Below the pieces are notes generated by a model, which ran no database searches, was not told where the DNA came from, and saw only the letters and a list, made by a program, of their open reading frames with translations. A stretch of DNA of 56,062 bases from positions 1 to 56,062 of the forward strand of contig NZ_ATVS01000025.1 of the NCBI RefSeq assembly GCF_000420845.1, read 5' to 3'. The translations under genes were made by a program, and so were the position numbers. Position 1 is the stretch's first letter. Each line of letters opens with the position of its first letter. This stretch comes from Butyrivibrio sp. AE3009. GTDB taxonomy: Bacteria; Bacillota; Clostridia; Lachnospirales; Lachnospiraceae. This document shows positions 49,174-56,062 of this stretch, in pieces.

Positions 49174-50328
49174 CTATACTTCCTTTATCCACTCATGAGC
49201 CCCAGCCGTTGCCACAAGCTCAGTATTTTCCTTGGAAAAAACGATTACCTCAGCCTTTACTCTGCTCTCAGACCAGGTCTCAAGATATTCCCTTATTTTC
49301 TCAGCCATGAGCCGGAAAACCGCCTCTCCCCGGCCTGTCTCGTTAATTATTCCCACCGCTTCGTCCGTCATTACGCAGTTAAGAATGCGGTCTTTTACGG
49401 CTAAATATTTATCTTCGTCAAGGCACTCCTTAGACAACTGCGCCAGAATCTCCATTCTGTGGTCTCCGTACATGGAGTGGGTGTTCTTGATTCCCCCTGC
49501 CACTTTAACGAGCTTACCTATATGCCCTGCAAAGAGTAGCCTTGATAAACCTGCTTCTGCAGCCATTTTCACGGTATCGCAGATAAAATTTGAACTCATG
49601 ACCACGTCATTTTCATCGATGCCGTAGACCTCCTGCAGGAAAGTTAAGCCGTAATTACCCGGCGCCGCCATCAGCATATCCCTGCCCTCGGCTCTTCTAA
49701 CACTTATTTCCGTGCGAATGGTATCAAGAAGCGCCGTATCACTCATGGGTTCCACGATTCCGGTGGTTCCAAGAATCGATATACCTCCAACAATGCCAAG
49801 CTTAGGATTAAAGGTCTTCTCTGCCAGCTCTTTTCCTCCGGGAACGCTGATGGTAACTCTCACTCCCCGGTCTGTCATATCGTACTTTTCAAGAACTGCC
49901 TCAAGGCTCTCCCTGATCATTTTTCTCGGAACAGAGTTAATGGCCGCATTGCCCACAGGCTGATCCATTCCGGGTTTGGTAACCCTTCCCACGCCTTCTC
50001 CGCCGTCTATATTGATTTCCGGCTCCTGCACCAGCTCTACCGTTGCAAAGATCTTGGAACCTGCGGTTACATCAGGATCATCTCCTCCATCCTTGATAAC
50101 GGCGCAGCTCACCGTCTTCTTAGCTTCATCTCTTTCGATATCCGTAATCTCAGCATTATAGGCAATCCCCTTGGGAGTCATAATACTGACATTATGAATA
50201 TCGCTTCCCGTTATCAGCATGATAAGCGCAGCTTTAGAGGCAGCCGCAGCGCAGCTCCCTGTAGTAAAACCGCATCTTAACCTCTTATCACCCTTTACGA
50301 TGAATAATCCTTCTTCACTGATCTCCAT
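49174..50328 (-). CDS. cbiD: Cobalt-precorrin-5B C1-methyltransferase CbiD
   Basis: A 384-residue enzyme specific to the anaerobic route. Family motif LRCGFTTGSCAAAASKAALI near residue 17; KDGGDDPDVTAGSKI near 76, GEGVGRVTKPGMDQPVGNAA near 110 and GGISILGTTGIVEPMSD near 180 are highly typical. Its presence settles the cobalt-early pathway. It lies seven bases after cbiC. Confidence 0.95.
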   Translation of the reverse strand: MEISEEGLFIVKGDKRLRCGFTTGSCAAAASKAALIMLITGSDIHNVSIMTPKGIAYNAEITDIERDEAKKTVSCAVIKDGGDDPDVTAGSKIFATVELVQEPEINIDGGEGVGRVTKPGMDQPVGNAAINSVPRKMIRESLEAVLEKYDMTDRGVRVTISVPGGKELAEKTFNPKLGIVGGISILGTTGIVEPMSDTALLDTIRTEISVRRAEGRDMLMAAPGNYGLTFLQEVYGIDENDVVMSSNFICDTVKMAAEAGLSRLLFAGHIGKLVKVAGGIKNTHSMYGDHRMEILAQLSKECLDEDKYLAVKDRILNCVMTDEAVGIINETGRGEAVFRLMAEKIREYLETWSESRVKAEVIVFSKENTELVATAGAHEWIKEV

Positions 50329-50335
50329 AAACTAC

Positions 50336-50974
50336 TTAACACCGCTTCGTAAGGCTGTACAGAATAGAATTACAGATTGCCGCAGCCACTGTGCTTCCGC
50401 CCTTTCTGCCTCTGTTCACAATATAGGGGACGCCACTATCTATTATAAGCTCCTTGGCCTCAACCACGTTTACAAAGCCCACCGGTACGCCTATAACCAG
50501 CTCCGGCTTAAGAGCCCCTTCCTCCATCAGCTCCTTGATCCTAACCAGCGCCGTGGGAGCATTGCCTATTGCGAAGATCATCGGTACTTCCAGCTTTGCA
50601 GCCTTCTCCATGCTGACTATGGCTCTGGTAACTTCTCTTTCCTTAGCCTCTTTTGCCACGTCCTCATCTGCCATAAAGCAGTGAACCTCGCCCCCGAACT
50701 TAGCCAGGGTCTTCTTGCTGATGCCTGAAAAAGCCATATTTGTGTCGGTAACTATATGAGCCCCCGCCTGTATGGCCTTCCTGGCTTTGGCAATCACATC
50801 TGCTGAAAACACAAGGGTATCTGCGTACTCGAAATCTGCCGTGGTATGAATAACCCTCATTACTGTGGGAAGAAGCTCTTCGTCAATGTCTTTTCCCAGC
50901 TCTTTTAATTCCTGTCCTATTATTCTAAAGCTCTCCTTCTCTATATCAGAAGGCTTGATATGTTCAAGATTCAT
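50336..50974 (-). CDS. cbiC: Cobalt-precorrin-8 methylmutase CbiC
   Basis: A 212-residue enzyme that moves the methyl group from C11 to C12. VIHTTADFEYADTLVF near residue 45 carries the catalytic His; HIVTDTNMAFSGISK near 74, IFAIGNAPTALVRI and VIGVPVGFVNVVEAKELI near 160 and NRGRKGGSTVAAAICNSILY at the end are all diagnostic. AGGAATGTGA precedes the ATG. Confidence 0.94.
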   Translation of the reverse strand: MNLEHIKPSDIEKESFRIIGQELKELGKDIDEELLPTVMRVIHTTADFEYADTLVFSADVIAKARKAIQAGAHIVTDTNMAFSGISKKTLAKFGGEVHCFMADEDVAKEAKEREVTRAIVSMEKAAKLEVPMIFAIGNAPTALVRIKELMEEGALKPELVIGVPVGFVNVVEAKELIIDSGVPYIVNRGRKGGSTVAAAICNSILYSLTKRC

Positions 50975-51012
50975 TCACATTCCTCACACAATAATGAATT
51001 TGATCAGTATGA

Positions 51013-52479
51013 TCATATTCCGATGATCCTGTAGATCATTTCCCAGTCAAGGCTCTGCCTCAGAACATCCGCCAGTCTGTTCAGCTCTTTTTCCTGATGA
51101 ACGAAGGCTCCCTCAATCTCAGGAACCGGCTCCGTTATGCCCTTTTTGTCATAAACCAGCTTAAGCAGGGCCTGTGTCAGGTCCGCTGAATCAAAAATGC
51201 CGTGGATATAGGTCCCCAGCACATTCTCATTGGCAATTACGGGAAAAGTATCAGTGTCTGCAGTACTTTCTCCCATATGAATCTCATAGCCCGTAACCTC
51301 CATTCCGGAAAGCGGCGCATAGACTCCGGTCAGATTACCGATTGTCCCGCTGACCTGACGCAGGTTCTTGGTCTTTTCGAAAACCGTATCCACATGCAGT
51401 AGAGACAGGCCTTTTGCTTCTCCTCCCGTCTCACTGCACTCCGGATCTGTGATGCATCTCCCCAGCATCTGAAAACCGCCGCATATGCCGATAACAAGCA
51501 CCCCGTTACCGGCAAGTTCACCTATTTTTGCGGCGAACCCCTCTTTATAAAGCCACGTAAGATCACCAAGAGTGTTCTTGGTGCCGGGCAATATAACAAT
51601 ATCAATATCTTCCAGTTCCTCCGGTGAAGTCGCATAGAACAGACTCACCCCCGGTATATTTTCAAAGATGGTAAAATCCGTATAATTGCTGATAAAAGGA
51701 AGCCTTACAACAGCTATCCTGACCTTGGCGTCTGCTGCCGTCTCGCTGCCTCGCCTTAACCTCTCGGACACACTGTCCTCTTCATCAAGATCCAGCTTCA
51801 CATAGGGCACGATCCCTGCAAAGGGGATGTCACTATAAGCCCCAAACATCTCAAGTCCCGGCTCCAGAAGCGTCACATCTCCTCTGAATTTATTGATTAT
51901 CAGACCCTTTACCCTATCTCGTTCTTCCCGGGAAAAAAGGCTGATGGTACCCAGGAGTTGTGCGAACACTCCACCGGGATCAATATCTCCAGCAAGAATT
52001 ACCGGTGCATCAAGGATCTCCGCAAGGCCCATATTTACTATGTCATTTTCCCTGAGGTTGATCTCCACAGGGCTTCCGGCGCCTTCGATCACGATGATAT
52101 CGGAATCCTTGGCCAATCTGTCATAGGCAGCCCTGATATCAGGAATAAGGCTCCTCTTCATCCTGAAATACTCCCTGGCCGGCATGTTTCCTATGGGAAG
52201 CCCGTTAACAATGACCTGCGAGGTGGTATCCCCCATAGGCTTCAGAAGTATCGGATTCATGTCCGAAGAGGGCTGTCTTCCCGCCGCCACAGCCTGAAGG
52301 GCCTGGGCTCTCCCTATTTCCCTGTTGTCAGGGGTTACGAAGGAATTAAGGGCCATGTTCTGGGATTTAAAGGGCGCAACTCTATAGCCGTCCTGCATAA
52401 GAACTCTTAGTATCCCCGCTGTCAGTATGCTTTTTCCAACTCCGGACATGGTGCCCTGGATCATTAGATTTTTGGCCAA
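51013..52479 (-). CDS. cbiP: Cobyric acid synthase CbiP/CobQ
   Basis: A 488-residue glutamine-dependent amidase for the b, d, e and g carboxylates. It opens AKNLMIQGTMSGVGKSILTA with the P-loop, followed by FKSQNMALNSFVT near residue 38. IVIEGAGSPVEINLRENDIV near 129 is the DTBS-like part. The C-terminal glutaminase has the nucleophile Cys in LVIGICGGFQMLG near 328 and YEIHMGES near 395. It lies just after the binding-protein gene (gap 5). Confidence 0.94.
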   Translation of the reverse strand: MAKNLMIQGTMSGVGKSILTAGILRVLMQDGYRVAPFKSQNMALNSFVTPDNREIGRAQALQAVAAGRQPSSDMNPILLKPMGDTTSQVIVNGLPIGNMPAREYFRMKRSLIPDIRAAYDRLAKDSDIIVIEGAGSPVEINLRENDIVNMGLAEILDAPVILAGDIDPGGVFAQLLGTISLFSREERDRVKGLIINKFRGDVTLLEPGLEMFGAYSDIPFAGIVPYVKLDLDEEDSVSERLRRGSETAADAKVRIAVVRLPFISNYTDFTIFENIPGVSLFYATSPEELEDIDIVILPGTKNTLGDLTWLYKEGFAAKIGELAGNGVLVIGICGGFQMLGRCITDPECSETGGEAKGLSLLHVDTVFEKTKNLRQVSGTIGNLTGVYAPLSGMEVTGYEIHMGESTADTDTFPVIANENVLGTYIHGIFDSADLTQALLKLVYDKKGITEPVPEIEGAFVHQEKELNRLADVLRQSLDWEMIYRIIGI

Positions 52480-52484
52480 ATATT

Positions 52485-54008
52485 TTACCTCTTAAGTTTA
52501 TGGAAAAACTCCGTTTCCTCTTTTTCCTCATTTATTACGCTGTAAAGGTCCCTGATTATGGTTCCCGTGCTGTCAGAGAGCTGATACAGGGACTTATCCG
52601 TATACCAGACATTTCCCGATAAAACAGCCCCGAAGTCGCCAAACACGGCGTCCTCCTCAACGAGCTGCGTAAGAGTCTCCGGCGCATCCTGAATAGTTGC
52701 ATTATAGATAAGTATGTCGGCATTCTGTGCGTAGTCATAGAACGCCTCAACACTGATAGTTACCTGGGATGCTGCGCTGTCATCATCTCCTGTTGGCGCC
52801 AGATACGTTCCTCCTGCCATTCCCACAATCTTGGCAAAATAGTCTCCGCTTCTTCTGGTGACTATCTGATGATTGGAATTAATGGAAAAGATCGCAACGT
52901 TTTTGCCTGAAACATCACTTAAATCCAGCGACTCAACATGCTGCTCCTGCTCAGAAAAAATCTCACTGGCAGCCTCTTCTTTGCCGGCTATAACGCCGTA
53001 TACTTTAACCCATTCGCATCTTCCAAGGGGTTCTTGCTCATAGCTTGACCTGTCGATAAAAACCGGAATTCCCAGCTGTTCCAATTTCTCCCGAACCTTG
53101 GGAACATGCAGGATCATAGTGTTTTCAATGGCAAGATCCACGTCCTTCATGACTATCTGCTCATAGTCGGGAGCGCTGTATTTACCGCCATAGGCAAGGT
53201 TTCCACTCTCCATGGCCTCTTTTGCCGAATCAATGTACCAGTCATCCTGCATGGTGCCTGATAAAGCGATGTCTCCAACGCTTCCAAGGCTGTCGAAATG
53301 GCACATGACACTTGAAGCCGCCATATATACTGAGTCCAGCGGTCTCATAAGTACAGTGATATCGGATGAAACCTGTGGAATTTCTCCTCCTTCCGGAATG
53401 AGAAGGTAGTTACTGCCATCATCCACGCTTATTACAACGTATTCATCGCTGTAACGGTGAATGCGGTAACACTGCGCATAGGCATTTTCGTCTGTAGAAA
53501 TATAGGTAAGGCCCGGTATTGCAGGCGGCTGTAGCGCAGCCCCATTTGATGGATTCTTAGTAACATCGCTACTCTCTGCCTGATTATCAGCAGCTGCAGT
53601 CTCTTCGGCACCGTCACCGCCTCCAATAGTAAGAAGCAGCGTATATTCAATAAGGTGAGGCTTGCTCATGGCAGTGGTATCCGCCTGAACTGCGAACTCT
53701 TTTCCCAGAACAACAGGAACTTCAAATACAGAGCCGCCCTCGGTGCTGACAGGGTAAAAAGTCTGTCCGTCAACCACCATATAATCATAATTGGAGCTGC
53801 TCCATATCAGTGTTGCCACAGCCTTCCCGTCCCTTACGGTGACGCGGCATGGGCTCTCTATATATGCCTTACCGCTTCCTCCCTTAAGCACCACGGATGC
53901 GGTGTATTCCCCATCGGAAACACCGCCGCATCCCGTAATACATAAGAATATTGTAAGCAGAAGAATAAGGCTTTTTATATACTGAACAACCTCTCTTTTT
54001 TGCTCCAT
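52485..54008 (-). CDS. Corrinoid-binding lipoprotein (BtuF-like) with N-terminal surface domain
   Basis: A 507-residue lipoprotein: lipobox ITGC (Cys27). Residues about 30-130 form a beta-rich domain (DGEYTASVVLKGGSGKAYIE, VTVRDGKAVATLIWSSSNYD, FEVPVVLGKEF) that resembles the N-terminal domain of the chelatase lipoprotein upstream. From about 190 to 490 is a periplasmic-binding-protein domain of the BtuF/FecB class (IALSGTMQDDW-like strand, YEQIVMKDVDLAIENTMILH, YGVIAGKEEAASEIFSEQEQ, VGMAGGTYLAP). It should deliver corrinoids to the permease-ATPase pair encoded in the same operon. Five bases separate it from the chelatase gene. Confidence 0.85.
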   Translation of the reverse strand: MEQKREVVQYIKSLILLLTIFLCITGCGGVSDGEYTASVVLKGGSGKAYIESPCRVTVRDGKAVATLIWSSSNYDYMVVDGQTFYPVSTEGGSVFEVPVVLGKEFAVQADTTAMSKPHLIEYTLLLTIGGGDGAEETAAADNQAESSDVTKNPSNGAALQPPAIPGLTYISTDENAYAQCYRIHRYSDEYVVISVDDGSNYLLIPEGGEIPQVSSDITVLMRPLDSVYMAASSVMCHFDSLGSVGDIALSGTMQDDWYIDSAKEAMESGNLAYGGKYSAPDYEQIVMKDVDLAIENTMILHVPKVREKLEQLGIPVFIDRSSYEQEPLGRCEWVKVYGVIAGKEEAASEIFSEQEQHVESLDLSDVSGKNVAIFSINSNHQIVTRRSGDYFAKIVGMAGGTYLAPTGDDDSAASQVTISVEAFYDYAQNADILIYNATIQDAPETLTQLVEEDAVFGDFGAVLSGNVWYTDKSLYQLSDSTGTIIRDLYSVINEEKEETEFFHKLKR

Positions 54009-54013
54009 ACCTA

Positions 54014-55648
54014 TTATTTGATCATATCACCTGTGTGCTTAACATAGATATCCTGAACTGCTTCAATTCCGCCAAGACCTGAGATCTGGCAGTCTACGCT
54101 CTCGAAGCTTCCGTCTGCTTCAAAGCCGCTCTTCCAGGAATCCTCATCATCTCCTGCCATATCGTTGTTGGCGTGGTCTCCTGCAACAACCATGAGGGGT
54201 CTTAACACAACCTTCTTGTAGCCTGCCTCTTTTACTGCTGCAATAACATTTGTCAGCTCGGTCTCCTCGGGCTCGCCCTCAACGGTTCCGATAAACACGT
54301 TCTCATAACCAAGCTTCTGCATCTGAGTCTGCATCTGACTGTAGGTAACCTTTGCTGTATGTGAAGTTCCGTGGCCCATGAATACGAAGGCTACTCCTTC
54401 ATCCTTTGCTGCTGCAAGATCGGCAAAACCGGCCTCTTTTACTGCTGCCTCTGTTACAGCAACTGCTACCTTTTCCTTATCCTCGTTGATCTCGGAAGCA
54501 TCTTTTCCCACAGTTCCAAGTAAAGGCTCAGCGATGGCTACTGTCTCGAACTTGTCCTTGTAGCTCTCAACAACTTCCATCAGCTCATCGTACTCAGCGC
54601 CATGCATAAGGTGTGTAGGCTGGATAACAAGGTTCTTAACGCCGTTGTCAACAGCTCTCTGAAGGGCCTGCTCCACGTTGTCGATCTTCTCAGCATCCCT
54701 TGCGTATACGTGATTGATAATGATCTGAGCTGTAAAAGCTCGTCTAACTGACCAGTCAGGATAAGCTGCTGCAAGGGCCTTCTCGATACCGCCGATGTCC
54801 TTGGCTCTGCTGTCATTGAAGGATGTTCCGAAACTTACAACAAGAAGCTCATTTTCTCCGATATCATCTCCATTAAGGGGATCATCCTTACTCGCATCTC
54901 CTGTATCTCTTCCAAAGTAGTCAGGATCTGCATCTTCGCCCTCTACAAGTTCCTTCTGATCATCTGTAAGAGCATCCCAGGCTGCCTTAGCCTTTTCGCA
55001 ATCCGCGTAGGTGTTGTCGTTGTAGGTCTGAACATAAATTGCATCAATAAGATCTGCTACTTCCTTAGCCAATTTCTCGTCCTCTTCTCCATTAGATGCC
55101 TGAACATCAGATACTGTTACTTCATGGTCGTACCATTTTCCCTTGGTTCCTATAAGAGCCAGCGGGAATCCTGCGTCAATGGCAGGTACGGGAACATCAA
55201 AGCCGTATACTTCTTCTGTGGTTCCATCCTCATATTTAACTATATCTGTTGTGGGCTCAAGAAGAACTGCGCCGTCCTTCTGGGCATCCTCGGCACTTCC
55301 TGGGAAAAGATTGATGATATTCTTGGAAGGAAGTGTGATATGAATGGTCATCTCTCCATTCTGCACCTTAAGAATTCCCTTATCTCCATAGGCTTCATTG
55401 ATGTGGAACATGCTTGAATCTGTTGTGAAAGTTGCTGTGTAGGTTCCATCCTCAAGAACTGCTGTGTCCTCTGCTGGTTCCTCAGCCTTTTCAGCTGTGA
55501 CGGACTCAACGTTCTCTTCCTTTACTTCTTCGCTTACTGCCTCCGTGGCCTGGGGTTCAGCTTCCTGAACTGCCTTTTCTCCGCAGCCTGCTGTTACTGC
55601 AGCTACCATTGTCGCAGCCATAAGGACTGCCAGCATTTTCTTTTTCAT
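54014..55648 (-). CDS. cbiK: Lipoprotein sirohydrochlorin cobaltochelatase CbiK with N-terminal surface domain
   Basis: A 544-residue lipoprotein: signal peptide with lipobox VTAGC (Cys22), acidic linker, a beta domain (about 65-185: DGTYTATFTTDSSMFHI, ILKVQNGEMTIHITLPSKN, YGFDVPVPAIDAGFPL), a short helical LTDDQKELV element, then CbiK (about 258-544). The chelatase part shows LLVVSFGTSFNDSRAKDIGG, VIQPTHLMHGAEYDEL (metal-binding His), FMGHGTSH and MVVAGDHANNDMAGDD with the second His. CbiK inserts cobalt into sirohydrochlorin and is normally cytoplasmic; the signal peptide places this copy outside. It is the first gene after the riboswitch. Confidence 0.88.
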   Translation of the reverse strand: MKKKMLAVLMAATMVAAVTAGCGEKAVQEAEPQATEAVSEEVKEENVESVTAEKAEEPAEDTAVLEDGTYTATFTTDSSMFHINEAYGDKGILKVQNGEMTIHITLPSKNIINLFPGSAEDAQKDGAVLLEPTTDIVKYEDGTTEEVYGFDVPVPAIDAGFPLALIGTKGKWYDHEVTVSDVQASNGEEDEKLAKEVADLIDAIYVQTYNDNTYADCEKAKAAWDALTDDQKELVEGEDADPDYFGRDTGDASKDDPLNGDDIGENELLVVSFGTSFNDSRAKDIGGIEKALAAAYPDWSVRRAFTAQIIINHVYARDAEKIDNVEQALQRAVDNGVKNLVIQPTHLMHGAEYDELMEVVESYKDKFETVAIAEPLLGTVGKDASEINEDKEKVAVAVTEAAVKEAGFADLAAAKDEGVAFVFMGHGTSHTAKVTYSQMQTQMQKLGYENVFIGTVEGEPEETELTNVIAAVKEAGYKKVVLRPLMVVAGDHANNDMAGDDEDSWKSGFEADGSFESVDCQISGLGGIEAVQDIYVKHTGDMIK

Positions 55649-55700
55649 AATAATGTCTCCTTAAATGTTATATAATATATATGTGAAATATATATAATCG

Positions 55701-55718
55701 AGTAGGCTGACTCCTACT
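55701..55718 (-). other. Hairpin in the cbiK leader, proximal
   Basis: AGTAGG and CCTACT pair across a six-base loop, followed by an AT-rich stretch before the AAGGAG ribosome site of cbiK. It is the nearest of three hairpins between the terminator and the gene. Confidence 0.55.
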
Positions 55719-55731
55719 TGATTTCGCACAC

Positions 55732-55760
55732 GAACATTCCGCATTTCATGCTCCATGTTC
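55732..55760 (-). other. Symmetric hairpin in the cbiK leader, middle
   Basis: On the minus strand GAACAT pairs with ATGTTC, then a symmetric GGA/GGA internal loop, then GCAT pairs with ATGC around a GAA loop. The whole 29-base unit is nearly perfectly self-complementary. Confidence 0.6.
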
Positions 55761-55764
55761 TTAC

Positions 55765-55810
55765 GACCGGCAAATGAATTTGTATGCAAGCATCCATTCG
55801 CTTGCCGGTC
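55765..55810 (-). other. Long hairpin in the cbiK leader, distal
   Basis: GACCGGCAAGCGAA (from 55810) and TTCATTTGCCGGTC (to 55765) form a 14-position stem with one mismatch and one G-U pair around an 18-base loop. No T-run follows, so it is not a terminator. It begins nine bases after the T-run of the riboswitch terminator and would be the first structure in read-through transcripts. Confidence 0.6.
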
Positions 55811-55819
55811 TTGTGCTAC

Positions 55820-55849
55820 AAAAAAAGCCTCCACCAAGATGGTGAAGAC
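55820..55849 (-). terminator. Rho-independent terminator of the cobalamin riboswitch
   Basis: On the minus strand GTCTTCACC and GGTGGAGGC form a nine-position stem with two G-U pairs and a five-base loop, followed by seven T residues. It lies between the riboswitch and cbiK and is the likely switch point for the whole cobalamin operon. Confidence 0.8.
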
Positions 55850-55924
55850 TTTTATGTGCACAAAATCAAAGCAAATGCGCCGATACGCTCATTTCGGGCA
55901 TTTACCTACATAGCTTTGTACAGT

Positions 55925-56062
55925 CAATTCCTCGTGACTTGGTTTCCCATGTACGACGACAGGCAGGTCTCCCGGCTGATCGATATGACTACAGTCTCGC
56001 TTCTTTCGCCTTCCCGGACCACTCCAGTGACATAATGAAAAAAGCTCTCGAAACACGGTGAC
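55925..56062 (-). ncRNA. Cobalamin riboswitch, 3' part (cut by the window edge)
   Basis: Read on the minus strand the segment contains the conserved GTCACTGG, CCGGGAAGGCG and AGCCGGGAGACCTGCC elements (the last at 55962-55977), in the order and spacing of the B12 aptamer. The 5' part of the aptamer lies beyond position 56062. Bound adenosylcobalamin should favour the terminator at 55820-55849 and shut off the operon. The region 55649-55924 between aptamer and gene holds the terminator, further hairpins and an AT-rich stretch but no gene. Confidence 0.88.

Noticed and set aside
55661..55861. A 66-codon frame in the cbiK leader
   Set aside because: It starts with GTG, spans the riboswitch terminator and all three hairpins, and has no ribosome site.
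1..56062. Search for rRNA, tRNA, IS elements, prophage genes and toxin-antitoxin pairs
   Set aside because: None was recognised by eye; the only mobile-element trace is the truncated recombinase. Short RNAs without strong primary motifs could have been missed.

Overview
The window reads as a chromosomal segment of an anaerobic, plant-fibre-degrading Lachnospiraceae bacterium, close to Butyrivibrio or Pseudobutyrivibrio. This is inferred from the mix of intracellular hemicellulose enzymes (GH51, GH39, GH13), the complete oxygen-independent (cobalt-early) corrin route, Gram-positive lipoproteins, strong AGGAGG-type ribosome sites and radical-SAM and flavodoxin genes. Almost every gene lies on the minus strand. 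The only plus-strand gene is a truncated tyrosine recombinase at 35930-36940. No rRNA, tRNA, CRISPR array or intact IS element was recognised.

Region 1 (1-9.1 kb) is an efflux and membrane-modification locus. A decayed Crp/Fnr gene opens the window. Three units follow: methyltransferase, two membrane proteins and a hydrolase; a second membrane protein of the same kind; and a heterodimeric ABC exporter with a small membrane protein. A TetR gene stands behind them. The same palindrome, TGTTAGC-N4-GCTAACA, sits at the front of all three units, which predicts one small TetR regulon. A C-terminal scrap of another ABC protein lies beyond the TetR gene.

Region 2 (9.1-15 kb) holds a split chromate-type transporter led by a DUF134-NifX fusion regulator with two identical palindromes in its promoter, two acetyltransferases, a radical SAM/SPASM protein paired with a flavodoxin, and a ZIP metal transporter.

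Region 3 (15-31 kb) is mainly polysaccharide and wall-sugar metabolism: a GH13 alpha-glycosidase under a LacI-type palindrome, a GH51 arabinofuranosidase and a GH39 xylosidase. Among them lie a DUF4143 ATPase, a MerR regulator fused to a methyltransferase, a large lipoprotein joining LD-carboxypeptidase to NagZ-like GH3, a short secreted-peptide ORF, a nitroreductase, a MATE pump and a UvrD-type helicase.

Region 4 (31-37 kb) holds two neighbouring zinc-ribbon membrane proteins. One carries TPR-like repeats. The other is a PrsW-like protease with about fifteen YGAAQNS-type heptads. NudC follows. Next comes a scar where an orphan 3' coding end with its terminator faces a tyrosine recombinase that lacks its catalytic tyrosine.

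Region 5 (37-56 kb) is a long cobalamin operon reading right to left. It starts at a cobalamin riboswitch (cut by the window edge) and a terminator. It then encodes a lipoprotein cobaltochelatase, a corrinoid-binding lipoprotein, cbiP, cbiC, cbiD, cbiF, a BtuCD-like transporter, cbiG, cbiH, a cbiJ-cbiE-cbiT fusion, cbiA, cobT, cobU, cobS, cbiB and cobD. cbiL, cobalt importer genes, an adenosyltransferase and lower-ligand synthesis genes are not in the window. The two leading lipoproteins appear to share an extracellular domain, the most unusual feature of this operon.
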